A stretch of DNA of 57,500 bases from Camillea tinctor. Its lineage: Eukaryota > Ascomycota > Sordariomycetes > Xylariales > Xylariaceae. Both the position numbers and the translations under genes were made by a program. Below, in pieces: positions 33,819-45,100 of this stretch. The stretch is taken from assembly GCA_022578605.1 (NCBI GenBank), contig MU394136.1, forward strand, positions 1 through 57,500, given 5' to 3'. The number at the start of each line of letters is the position of its first letter. Position 1 is the first letter of the stretch. Below the pieces are notes generated by a model. The model was not told the DNA's origin. It did not search any database and saw only the letters and a list, made by a program, of their open reading frames with translations.

Positions 33819-34509
33819 GGTGGTAAGGGCGGGAAGGGGGGTGCGTGTGATAAGGGGCGATATGGTAGGGTGTTAGGGGAAGACAATAGGGATGGGAGTT
33901 GATGGTCTGTGATTTGTAACTTAAATATGTTGTTGGTTTAGGGGAAGCTGGAGTATATACGGATGGATTATATGAAATAACAAGAAATCGTGTCGTGCGG
34001 GGGGACCTATGATATATTGGAGATAGTCTCTATAGTATTCTCCAACTTGGGTGTTACATATCTAGGAGATGTCTGTACTTAAAGATACTACCAAGTTGTA
34101 TGTATCTGCAAGTCTTGATAACGGAGGTTTCCGCAACTTTCAGCTCCGCATACTAGCCCCGGCGACCTCCGGCGCCGTGTTAACGGAAGGGTCCTACACG
34201 GCGGTGGACGGATACAGGGGCTTTTCACGACATGTACTAATAAATAAATGTAAGATGAACATGAGTTTAAAATTATAAGAAGTCTATTATGACAAGCAGA
34301 GAATAAATATTCATATAAGGCCACGCCCTACAACCTTCTCATACTTGTTATCATACAGTGACTTCAGAGCCTTGCCTCGCACCAGTAAAATCACCCAACC
34401 CTATCAGCGCAACCGATTCCCATTTATACGCCCAGCCTAATCATATCCCATATTACCGGAATTCCATCTCCCTTCCCCCCTTCCTATCCCATGATTAAGC
34501 CATTGTGCC
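33819..34509. other. Intergenic
   Basis: Promoter side of the deaminase gene, then AT-leaning sequence. The short frame at 34069-34278 has no support. Nothing else was recognised. Confidence 0.4.
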
Positions 34510-34782
34510 TTAAGACGACTTCCACTGGCCCGCGTTCTCGACGCCCTTAGAGACGCTCTCGGCGCCATTCTGAACGCCCGTACCCAGGTTGCCGATAGCA
34601 TCACCCACGGGCTTCCCGGCCGATCCCGTCGCACTCGTGATAGTGTCTCCCACGCCGCGGGTAGCAGCGCCCGTGACGTTGCCAACGGTGCGGCCTACGC
34701 CCCCGACGGTGTTACCCAGGGTGCTGGTGACGAACTTGGCGGCGCCCGTGACGCCCTTGTTTTGGTTGTTCTCGAGAGGCAT
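34510..34782 (-). CDS. Small Gly/Thr/Val-rich (LEA-like) protein
   Basis: A single exon of 90 residues, started at ATG 34782 (MPLENNQNKGVTGAAKFVTS) because the upstream in-frame extension to 34914 reads like leader. The body repeats a G-(x)-V-G-x-(x)-V/T pattern (TLGNTVGGVGRTVGNVTGAA, then GVGDTITSATGSAG, DAIGNLGTGV), roughly an 11-residue period of glycine and small hydrophobics. It has no cysteine, no signal peptide and ends in GQWKSS. This looks like the short hydrophilic glycine-patterned proteins of filamentous fungi that resemble LEA or stress proteins. A role in desiccation or membrane association is inference. Confidence 0.8.
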   Translation of the reverse strand: MPLENNQNKGVTGAAKFVTSTLGNTVGGVGRTVGNVTGAATRGVGDTITSATGSAGKPVGDAIGNLGTGVQNGAESVSKGVENAGQWKSS

Positions 34783-35551
34783 GGTGAGGGCTGCTTTTGG
34801 GAGATGGGAAAATTGGTTGATTGTTTTTTTTTTTAGGTGGTAAGGATGGTAGAGTGGTTGATAGTGATTTGTTGTTGATGGATTATGAAGTGTGTGGTTA
34901 TTCCTAAATCGCAAATTTGGTTTATTTTTATTTACTTTTTGCCAAGTTTGGAATTAAAAAGTTTAACTTTTCTCCCACTATTGATTATTCGCGTCTAGAT
35001 ATTTATATGCATCCTTGAAGGTAATGAAAAGGAGCTTACGTAGCTGCGCAGGTATGTATAAGTGAAGGCAGGCACACAAGAAAAGGTGTGATGTCATAGG
35101 TCAGCAAGGTGGTTGATGTAGACGTCACTGCCACGTGGGACCCCGGATTCTCCCCCTAGCAAGGTTCCAGAATTCCTGTCCTGGTTACTCGAGTACTGGT
35201 TAGTTACTAAGCTTACATACTACCCAGTGCCAGGTTAACCCAGCAAAGTCCTACAAAGTACATAATGAAGAGTGCTCTTGTATCTCCCATTGTATCATTC
35301 CCTTTTTCAAGTTTTTGATCTGATACAACATGCGTGGTATTCTGGTCCTCCTTGAGAAACCCTTAGCTTCAAGATACATTTGGTGAACTATATAACTATT
35401 ATTGACGTAATTTCTGGTAATATCTTGATACCTCCAATGATGTAAATATTGACAGCACTTGGCATCAGAAACCAAGCATCCGATTTTAGTTCTAGATTTC
35501 CTAATATCCGGTTCTAGTTTTTTTAAGAGGCCACAACAATCATTGGATAGT
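34783..35551. other. Intergenic
   Basis: Promoter and leader of the 90-aa gene, then the 3' side of the acyl-CoA dehydrogenase gene. The frame at 35251-35571 is not supported. No RNA gene was recognised. Confidence 0.4.
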
Positions 35552-37078
35552 CTAAAGCTTCGATCTCGCATCTATCGCTTTTGTCTTCGTCTTATACAGC
35601 TTGACCAACTGACGTACGGCAAGGTCCAACAGCACGTCTTCCGAACCACCAGGGATCCTAGCCCCGGGCACTTCTCTATATATCACTATAGTAGCATCGT
35701 AGTTAGCCTTAGAGCAAGCACTAGGTATATCAAAGGGGGTAAAAGAGCATGAAAGCCAGAGTTTCAACTCACTCTCTATCAGTTCTCCCTGCCCACTCTT
35801 CGTGAAGCCGTTGCCCCCGAACAGCAGCATCGCCGTGTCCGCACACTCGCGGAGCACCATCCCAGCCTGCGCCTTCAACAAGCCGGTCATGCCGCCGAGC
35901 TCGCGATCGGCGTCGTCCTTCGATAGCCGCGTCATCTGGAACGCGAACAGCTCGGCCCAGGCCCACTGGCTCTCGAGCAGGGCGCCCGCCTTGGCCAGCC
36001 GGTGGCGCACGACGGGCTGCTCGACGAGGGGCTTGCCGAAGGCCTCGCGGCGGAGCACGTACTCGAAGGCCGCGGCGAGGGCCACGCGCGCCTGCCGCGT
36101 GACGCCGACCGCCACCGCCAGCCGCTCGTGGTTGAAGTTGGTCATCGCGTACCGCATGCCCTGGCCCTCCTCGCCGAGCAGGTTCTCCGCCGGCACACGC
36201 ACCTCGTCCAGCTCGATGAACGTGGTCCCGGCCGACGGCTGCCCGCCGACGCGCAGCCGCCGCATGCGCACCCCCGGGTGGTTCTTCAGCGGCACGACTA
36301 GCATGGAGAGGCCCGCGGCGCCGGAACCCGGAGGGCCTGTTCGCACGGCCATGGTGGCGTAGTCGCACCAGATCCCGTTGGTGATCCTAGCAGTGGGCTT
36401 TCAGTATCATTTCACGAATGAAAGGTGCGGGTGCAACTTGAAACAAGTAGAATAGGACGATCAGATTGCCGCATCGGCGGGGAAAAGAAGGGGGGGCACA
36501 TACCACTTCTTAGCTCCGTTCACAACATAGAACTTCCCGCATGCGCTCTTCGTCGCCGTCGTCGTAATCCCCGCCACGTCGCTGCCCGCATCCGGCTCGG
36601 TGACCGCGATGCAGCAGCGCTTTCGCGAAGTCAGCAGATCGGGCAATATCTTCTCCTGCAGCTGCCTGCTGCCGAACTTCAGAATGGGCGGGATCCCGAA
36701 CGCCGTGCCCGTGGTCAGGCTGCCCGTCGGCCCCATCAAGCCCGTGCGCGCCATCTCGTCGGCGTAGATGAGCGCGTGCAGGTAGTCGAAATGTTCCACC
36801 TTGAGGCCGCCGAGGAGCTCGTGGATGCCCAGCCGCTTCAGCCACTCGACCGGGAGAGGAGCCGGGAGAGACGGGATAATCATGTTGGCGCGGCCGAAGT
36901 CTGCGAACACGTGCTCCGGCACGAACTCGGCTTTGTCCCACTCGATGGCGTGGTCCAGCAGGTGCTCTTTGATGAACGGCCGGATCGCCGCCTGCCATTT
37001 GCGGTGGGACTTGTTGAAGTACGGCGAGGGCAGCCCCATTAGCCATGGCGGGTCGGAGAACGGGATTGGAACGGACAT
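35552..37078 (-). CDS. Peroxisomal acyl-CoA dehydrogenase
   Basis: Three exons (37078-36504, 36386-35773, 35685-35552) give 440 residues, the usual length. Introns are 117 nt (GTATGT...CTAG) and 87 nt (GTGAGT, GGCTAAC branch, TATAG). Residues 158-170 (AVTEPDAGSDVAG) match the acyl-CoA dehydrogenase signature 1 exactly. The middle domain carries KNHPGVRM and GQGMRYAMTNFNHERL, and the C-terminal helices hold LLFGGNGFTKSG and ARIPGGSEDVL, where the catalytic carboxylate region lies. The FAD enzyme removes two hydrogens from an acyl-CoA. It ends in SKL, the canonical PTS1 signal, so it should act in peroxisomes, where an oxidase-like or ACAD10/11-like role is possible. Chain-length preference cannot be read. 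ATG 37078 is chosen over the longer frame to 37324, whose extra 82 residues look non-coding. Confidence 0.93.
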
Positions 37079-38716
37079 TGTGGCGGTAAGACAATTACCT
37101 GTGTTAATATAAGCTTTTGCCTGAGGTAGGTTCAGCAGACTTAAGAACCATCCACCAAATCTTCTATAAAGCTTATGAACGAGGACGCAGTCAGATGAGA
37201 GAGCCAAAGAGAGGTTGGGGTTGATTTTACGGTGTGCTATGTCCAGGCATATCGATCCTACGCGGTTCGCGTGGAATCCCTTGCGTGTCTTGAGGGGGCT
37301 GATGGACCAGAAAGTTATATGCACAATACCTACCCTGCACTTGCATGGATGAGGTCAGATGTATCGTAGTCCCATCACATTAGACTAAACACAAGCTGAC
37401 ATGTACTATGACAGACACACGAGAGTTTTTATATAGTAGAATTGCCTAAACTGGATGGATACAACCGATTCGGTGTTGATGTCTCGGGGAATCTAGCCAG
37501 TTCAACATAAATTTCAGCCACTTGGAAACTATTATCGCCGTATCGGAGTGCTTCATGCATATTTAGGGTGTTTATGCATATAAACAGTACTATCGTTTTT
37601 AAGTACCTGTAGGATTATTACACTACAAACGGGGCGCGGAGACTTTGAGTGACAGCATTGGGCAACTTGCCTCGGCAACAAGATATCTCCAAAAGGAGAT
37701 TGTGATGGTTTGCCGGTGTCCGGTAACATGAAGATTTTTACCATCCATGAAACGCCGCCAAAATGTGTTGGTTTTGAAATGAGGGTGTAGCTACTAGTTT
37801 TAGATAATAACGTGTATACAATGAAACTCACGTGTATAAGGATATCTAGATGTCCCAGGACGGAATATTCGTGTGTGGTTAAGTTAGAGCATGATACCTG
37901 AGAGGATTATAATTTGGATACGAATACTAGGTGCGAGCCCAAGAGCGCGTGCCACCGATTATATACTCGAGATCCCTTGCACGGAATGAGAAATATGATG
38001 AAAGCGATCTCCCACCTATATTTTATGAGAAGTGGGCGACTACCTATCAGAGGCTGATAAGTCCTATTGGAAACCAGTATTGGTAAATATAGTAGAGTGT
38101 ATATCGCAATGACAGCCAGCACTCAATTATCACGCGCAGTGCAAAGAAGGATTTGTTTTCAAAATTATGAGCACTAGATCAGCCAATACGACAGGATATC
38201 GTAGCACATGTATTCTGCAAGCCTCAATGGAAACTGTAATTAGAATTGCTTTAGAAGGGAATTAATTATTCGACACAACCTTGTTTTACATAGTATAATT
38301 CAGTTGAATTCAGCATTATTGCTTTTATACTGGTGCGGCGCGAATAAATCGACAAGTCAGAAAGATTACCAACAGATATATGCCACGGAGCCCCTTAACA
38401 TTAAATATAGACAGTAGTAAAAACCTCTCGAGAAAACCCGCAGGAAGATACACATAAACCAATGCTCGCCTTTCTATCTCACTCCATAAAAACCTAGTTT
38501 ACATAGATAATACACGCGTACCCACCACCACCTCATTTTCCATCTAACATCGCCCATTTCCCCTACCTTTATATATTATAAAAGACAAAAAAAACATGAA
38601 AAAAAATATACACCTCATTAGTCAACCCAGGCCAGCCTCCTCATCACATCCTCCCCCCTTTCCCTCACCTCTCAAGCAAGTCTTACACCCAGCACCATGC
38701 ATCAAGTCCCGTCCCC
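37079..38716. other. Intergenic, AT-leaning
   Basis: About 1.6 kb with the promoter of the acyl-CoA dehydrogenase gene at its left end. Frames at 37553-37831 and 37907-38122 lack coding character. Nothing else was seen. Confidence 0.4.
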
Positions 38717-38878
38717 CTATTGACTCCCCTTCCTCTTCTGCTCAGCAGGTACAACGGCGGGAAGTCCGGCGGCGCTGTCATTCTCCCTCCGCCTCTCAGC
38801 TTCCGCCCGCTCCTTCTCCTTGCGCCGCTGCTCCTGGATGGCCTTGGTGAGCTCGGATTCGCCGGGGCCGTGAGACAT
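38717..38878 (-). CDS. 53-residue charged helical protein
   Basis: A single exon from ATG 38878 to the TAG at 38717-38719. The product starts MSHGPGESELTKAIQEQRRK and continues KEKERAEAERRRE, a highly charged amphipathic helix or coiled coil, then a short Ala/Pro linker and a basic end (EQKRKGSQ). GC-rich codon use contrasts with the AT-leaning flanks, and the start context (GACATGG inverted, i.e. CCACCATGTCT) is optimal. It has no signal peptide. The family is not recognised; small nuclear or ribosome-associated basic proteins look like this. Confidence 0.65.
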   Translation of the reverse strand: MSHGPGESELTKAIQEQRRKEKERAEAERRRENDSAAGLPAVVPAEQKRKGSQ

Positions 38879-40243
38879 GGTGGTGGGCTTATATAAGCTT
38901 CCTCTCTGCTTTGGATTTTGTAGGTAATCTCTTTTTCCCAGTTTGCTCCACTAAGGGTTTCTGTGGAGTGGGATGTGATGAGTTTGGTGTGTATGGTATG
39001 TAGTTGTTTGTTTTAGTATAAGGGGGATATAGAGAGAAAGGGGGGGGGAGTGTGAACGTATGAGTGGTATATATGACAGTGGTATATTTACCCCAGGACG
39101 AGGCAGAGATGTCCGATGAAAAGAAACAAAAAACTTATGAAACGAACAAGCCTTTCGAAGGGGGTAAGGGAGGATACTTATGTAGCCCGTGATCCTCGCG
39201 ATGACTCGACCATTGTCTTCAAGGTCATCTGATACTATTGCCGTTTTGTTTCATGCTGCTGTGTAATACAAATATACTTTATACTCGAGCGGATTCGGGT
39301 CCCTCGTTGGGCTGGACGCAGTAAGCTTTCTTGGCATCGTTTGCTCTTCACGGGCTAAGTCACGGAATGACGTTGGGTCTAGGTGCCAGGGGGTTTCCAA
39401 GGTCGTGCATCATCACCAAGGTCCCTACCTACATAACTCATCGGTATGCCATAAGGCAGGCGGGTTTCCATAATAGGCCAGAGTGGAGGCCAGGGCTGGA
39501 GTCTGATTGGTTCTCTGGGGCAAGTCGCATAACCAGGGGAGCCTGCTATGTACGTACTTACTTGCTAGATGCCGTATATAGAAGTTAGGTGCGTACTGTA
39601 CCTACATGCCTACATCGTCCCGTCCTAGGGTTGCGGTATTAATTATTACGCGGGTCCGTGTGACATGGAAACGGATAACGTCTGACAACCAAAGAAACCT
39701 ATCAACCCACGCGTGAATTTCACTACGGCCATACCGTGCCATGTATCTCTTCACGAGCATCCCTCACCTTATACCGGTTTATACAACGTACATCAAACCA
39801 TGCCGAGGCCGATAGATGCTTGCGCGGCGAGTATTCGGCGCAATACCTAGCTTTCAACCGATATATTCGGCGTTATTCAAGGAGCTTACCCAACCACCAA
39901 CCTAGATACTACCCTAGTTAAGGCACTCAGCAAGTGGGTAGGTTCCAAGGTTAGTAAGGTAGTATTCGGCAGCGGGGCCGAAACCTGTCAAGACTATACC
40001 CAATTCCCGGTTTGCATGATTATTTACGTGCACTCGAGCACGGCATGCGTTCCGTGTGATATGTTCTAGAAGGCGTGGGAAGTAATACTCACGCCGCGAA
40101 TTGGTCTGTCTTATTAACTAGGTACTTTTGTGTGTTGTGGCGCAGCCAAACCATACAAATACAAATATGCCTTGGTCAAACCCTCCAAGGCCAACGGCTT
40201 TTTCGGACCCTAAGAAACAATTCGGTTGGCCTGAGATGCCCAA
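38879..40243. other. Intergenic
   Basis: Pyrimidine/purine-skewed leader at 38880-39060, then mixed unique DNA. Frames at 39331-39588 and 39736-39921 were considered and not accepted. No RNA gene was recognised. Confidence 0.4.
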
Positions 40244-40944
40244 CTACATCTTGATAGCAGCCTGGGCCAAGTCTGCGAGAGCATCGCGACGCTTGAATAC
40301 GGCATCCTGGATGACACCTAAATATGGCACATTAGCATCCAGTATCGGCGTTAGGAACATGAATGGGCTCTATGGCTCTAGAGAGGGGTAGGGGCACGCA
40401 CCGGCATCAGCATCGCTAGAGAAATCACCGGACCACTGGACGAAGGTGCTACCCTCGAACTCGCCCGAGGTGATAGGATAGCAGCGGATGGTAGAGAGCA
40501 CCGAGGTGTAGGAGAGCTCCGGCTTAGCCGAGATAACGCTGTAGGTGATGAAGTGGTTGATCGTCTGTTTCTATAATTAGCAATCCACCGGTGGCGACTA
40601 GCTAACAGGATGCAAGGGGTGGAAAGGTACGTACGCTGTGCTCCTCCTGCTTCACCTCGAGCTCGGTGCCGTCCTTGAAGACCCATGTGACAACGTCGGT
40701 CTCGTCACTAACGCCCTTTTCCGCCTGGCTGGACTTCAGAGCGGTCCAGAATTTGCTGAAGTTCTGGACTATAATAGGTCAAATACCTGTGTGAGTAATT
40801 GCTCTCATGATACTAGAACTTGCCAAGCTTCTCATCTCTTCTCCCCGGGTTGGGATACATACGTTTGATTTGGTGCCAGACATGGCTCAAAGGAGCCTTG
40901 ATGACGGTAGACTCAACGACCGAGGTGGATGTGGGGATAGACAT
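40244..40944 (-). CDS. SRPBCC (START/Bet v1-like) fold protein
   Basis: Four exons (40944-40863, 40768-40635, 40564-40402, 40317-40244) give 150 residues. Introns of 94, 70 and 84 nt carry GTATGT, GTACGT and GTGCGT donors; the last has a TGCTAATG branch. The opening SVVESTVIKAPLSHVWHQIK and FSKFW are the typical first strand and helices of the SRPBCC superfamily, a helix-grip fold with a hydrophobic ligand cavity (polyketide cyclase/dehydrase and lipid-transport relatives). The C-terminal helix is VFKRRDALADLAQAAIKM. Exon 3 could begin six bases earlier at 40570, adding Lys-Gln. It is cytosolic by sequence; the ligand is unknown. Confidence 0.85.
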
Positions 40945-42164
40945 GGTTTCTGGTGTTCTTCTTGTGTTGGGTCGTGATGAGATGATTCTTGATTTTCAAT
41001 GAGTTGATGTTGATGGAGAAGGGAAGAAGTTAGTTAGTAGATTGGGAGGTTTGAGGGAAAGTCCCTGTACAAGGTCAAGCAGGAGCGCTGTTATTAACCT
41101 AGATTAGCGACCTAATCTACACACTTCCAGGCTGAACCTACCTTATAGGTACTTTGTTTGCACATGCACATGCCTGCAAACGAAGTCTCAACGTCATGAG
41201 GGGCAATTCTGAGGTAGGCGTGAGGGAGGCTGCAGAGCGGGGGAAGGTCAATTACGCAACTGATGTCAACACAGTAAGTACTTGCACACCTACACACCCT
41301 ACGTATGTACATTAGGTACATCCGCACATACATGCATTAGACTATGATGTATGGCCACCTTCTGAGACTAGGTAGAAAGCATACAGCCAGGCACTACGGG
41401 TACCTTCTATAAGTCGATGTTTCTTATTTAGGTACCTTTAACGTCTGAATTTAGTGGGAGAAAGAAGTCACATGGTTATCCTTGTAGCGTATCTGAATAC
41501 ATAGGTACGGATAGGTACCCGCATACCTGCACAACACAGAACAGTGGGCATCCTTAGCCATCTTCAATTAGAAGAGGCATCTTATAGTAGGAACATTTTA
41601 CTATATAAAGTCAATAAAACTGCCCTCATGGACTCATAGACAGTTATGCAAATGCACTACTGTAGCTTGTTGTCATAAGAATTACCTGCTCCGATTGGAT
41701 GGGTTATGACATTATTGAAAGTTTCTATGATCTGATACAAGGAATACGGACATTATATCTAGTATTATATCAAAAAGTAGGGATAAACTACTCCGTATAC
41801 AATATGTATTAACTTATTGCAGCAGGTTAGAAGCTACCCTAAGTAAAGACGGTATATCGGTCGGGGTGTATTCCCGCTTTGCCGTCGACTTTTATCGACA
41901 CTAGGTTTAGTGTGTAGTACAATAGGTATAGCGGTGGTCAGCGCAATTGGTGCAAATTCCTTGACCCAGAGTTCCGGGAACAAATAGTGGAGACTCCATT
42001 AAACTCAAACCACCACAACGGTGCTTACATGGGCTTACATGGGTTTTGAAACAGTCTTCTTATTGGGAATACGGAGCTTAGACATCCCCTTTTCTAATTA
42101 CTTTTTTTAGCCTCTGTTTCCATTATGGCACCACACCTTTCCTTCTATTTTTCATTTGTGCGCC
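40945..42164. other. Intergenic up to AT block
   Basis: Promoter of the SRPBCC gene, then unique DNA rich in TAGGTACC / GTACCTA-type motifs (41140-41150, 41430-41520). A CCATTATGGCACCA motif at 42120-42133 recurs on the far side of the AT block. Nothing else was recognised. Confidence 0.45.
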
Positions 42165-45100
42165 TGCTATTGTTAGTAGCAGCGTAAGAAATATATTAAA
42201 AACACTAATAATGCTAATAATTTTAGCAATAACGCTAAAATATTAAAAAAGCAGTTTAAATAAAAATTATTACTTTTTACTTAAATGCTATTTATAATAT
42301 TATTACGTTTAATTGTAATATTTTAATATTTACATATAGTAAAAATATTGTTAAAAACATTAATAGTAATTAACTTTTAAAAGCGTAAAAAAGTTAAGTT
42401 ATAAAGCATTAAGTTACTTTTAAAGCTAAATATAGCTAAAAAAAATATTAAAAACGCTATTAATATAAAGTTTTTATTGCAAAACATAATTAATAAGTAG
42501 TATATTAAGCTTAAATAAAAGTTTAAAATATAAAAAAAAGTTATTATTAAGTTAATAGTAGCTTTAAATAATTTTATTTGTTTTTTTAAAAGAAATAATT
42601 AAATTAGTTATTAAAAAGTTATTAAAAAATATATTAAAACTTTAAGTTAATACTTTAACGCTTTTATATATGCATAATTTAGTAGCTAATTTATAATGCT
42701 GCTTTGCTTTATTAACATATAAGCTAAAATTAAAACTATTAATTTAAAGCTTTAAAGTATATTAATTATTTTATATATTAACGTAACAAAGTAAAAAGTT
42801 AAGTTAAATTAATTAAAATAAATTTTTAAACTTTTTAAAAAATATACTTTTAACATATAAGCATTAATTACTTAAAATAAAGCATTTTTTATTAAACTTT
42901 TAATATTTAAAACTAATATTTACATTTTAATTTAATTATTTTAAACTAAATTAATTAATTAATTTTTATTATATATAGTTTAAATTGCGTTATTAAGTTA
43001 ATTAAAGCTTTTTTTAAGCGTTATTAAAAACGTTTAACTTATAAAAATAAACTAAGTAATTAAAATAATAAATTTAAATATAAGAAATTAATTGTTAAAA
43101 AATAAAAAAAAGTAATTATATAAAATATTTTTAAAGCTATTTTAATAAATATTTTAAAAAAATAAATTATTTACGTAATGTTTAAAATATTAGCTATTAT
43201 AATAAACTTTTTTACTAAAAGCTTTTTAATTATATTTTTTAAAATAGTAATTAAAAAAGTTAAGCTTTAAATTAAACAAATATTAATAAACATATATATA
43301 TTAAAAAATGAAATAAACTTAATTATTATTATTGCTATTTAAATAATAATTTTTAAAAAATTAATTAAAAAGTTTTATTTATTTTTAATAAGCAATATAG
43401 CTTAAAAAATAAAAAAGTTAACTTATATTATTTACTATAATTTTAAGTATTAAAAGTATTATTTTGCTAAATATTGCAATAAAAAAATTTTATGCTATAA
43501 TTGCAAAAAAAAACTTAAATATTATAAATTAATGCTTTAAAAATAATATTAATAGCTTTTAAAGTGCGTTAATTACTTTAGCTTTTTTTTAACAAACTAT
43601 AATAATTGCTTTTATAAACTTTATTAAGTAAATAACGTAATAGTTTTTTTAAAACAAATTAAAATTAAAGTTATTAAAAAAGTTAGCAATTAATAATACG
43701 TTGTAAAAAATGCTTTTATAAAAGCAATAATATTTATATTGTTATTAAATAAAAATTTTTTACTTTAATAAAAATAATAAAGTAAAAGTAATAAAAAAGT
43801 AGCTTTTTTAACATTTTTAAAACTTTTATTATTATTTATTAATACTTTTTTTTTAATGCTTAAAACGGACTTAAAAAATAAAATAATAATAATAAATAAT
43901 ATTATAGTTATTTATGTTTTTTTTTTTAAAGATATTTAAATTAACAATATTAATATTAATATTTACAAAAAAGCTTAAAAAAGTAAATAAAAAATTTAAC
44001 GTTAAAATAGTAATTAAATAAGCTATTAATAAAATTTAATTGCAACAAAATTTAAAAAATACTTTTATAAAATTTAATACTTAAAAAAAAAATTTATTAT
44101 AAGCTTATAACTTTTAAATTTATTAATATAGCAATATATAATATTAATAAGTTATAAATAATATATATTGCTTTTTTATAGCGCTATTAAATAAAAAATA
44201 TAAACATTATTATAATAACTAAACTATAAATATTTAAATAAAATAATAATTACATTTAAATTTATATAAAGTATTATATTTATAAACTTATAAATACTTA
44301 AAATATTTATAAAAAAAATTGTTTTAAAGTAATAATATATATTAAAAAAATACTGCGCTTATTAATAAAAAAAAATAATTAATTTATTATAAAAACTTAA
44401 TATAATTAAACGTTAATAAATATGCTTTTTTAAATTATTATAAAAAGTTTATTATAAAACTTGTTATAAAATATTTTAAAGCTTTTAAACTTTTAAAAAA
44501 CTGCTTAATAGTAAAAAATATTAATGTTTAATACTTAAATTAAAAACTAAGCACTTATATATTATATAAAAATTAATATATAGTAAATTAGTTTATTTAA
44601 ATAAACATATATTATATAAAATAATTAAAAAAATTAATATATAAAAATAAATATATATTAAACTTTTTATTTTTTAATATACTATTTATAAAAACATTAA
44701 TAGCAAAAAAGCTTATTATTAAATTAAACTACTTATTATTAAAAGTTACGATTTAAAAAAAAAAAACAAAATTACCTTTTAAAAAAACTAAATTATAAAA
44801 AATTAAAAAAAAAAAATTAAAAAAACTTTACAATTTAATATATTTTAAAACTTATAACTTTTTTTTTATTATTTTTACTTAAATAAATATAAATAAAATA
44901 ATAAAAGCTTTTTTAAGCTTATTATTAAATAATATTAAAGTAATAAGTAAAGCGTATTATATAATAAAAAAATTTACTTTATAGTAAATAAAAAAATGCT
45001 AAATAGCATAAAAAAAATAGCAAAAAACTAATAAAAAAACTTTTAATTACTTTTTTTATAAAAAGTTTTTTATAGTTATTAAAAAAGTTAAAAAAAATTA

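Noticed and set aside
35769..36368. 199-codon Arg/Ala-rich frame on -
   Set aside because: Alternate frame of the GC-rich acyl-CoA dehydrogenase exon 2.
39331..39588. 85-codon frame
   Set aside because: Spacer DNA; no coding signature or splice context.
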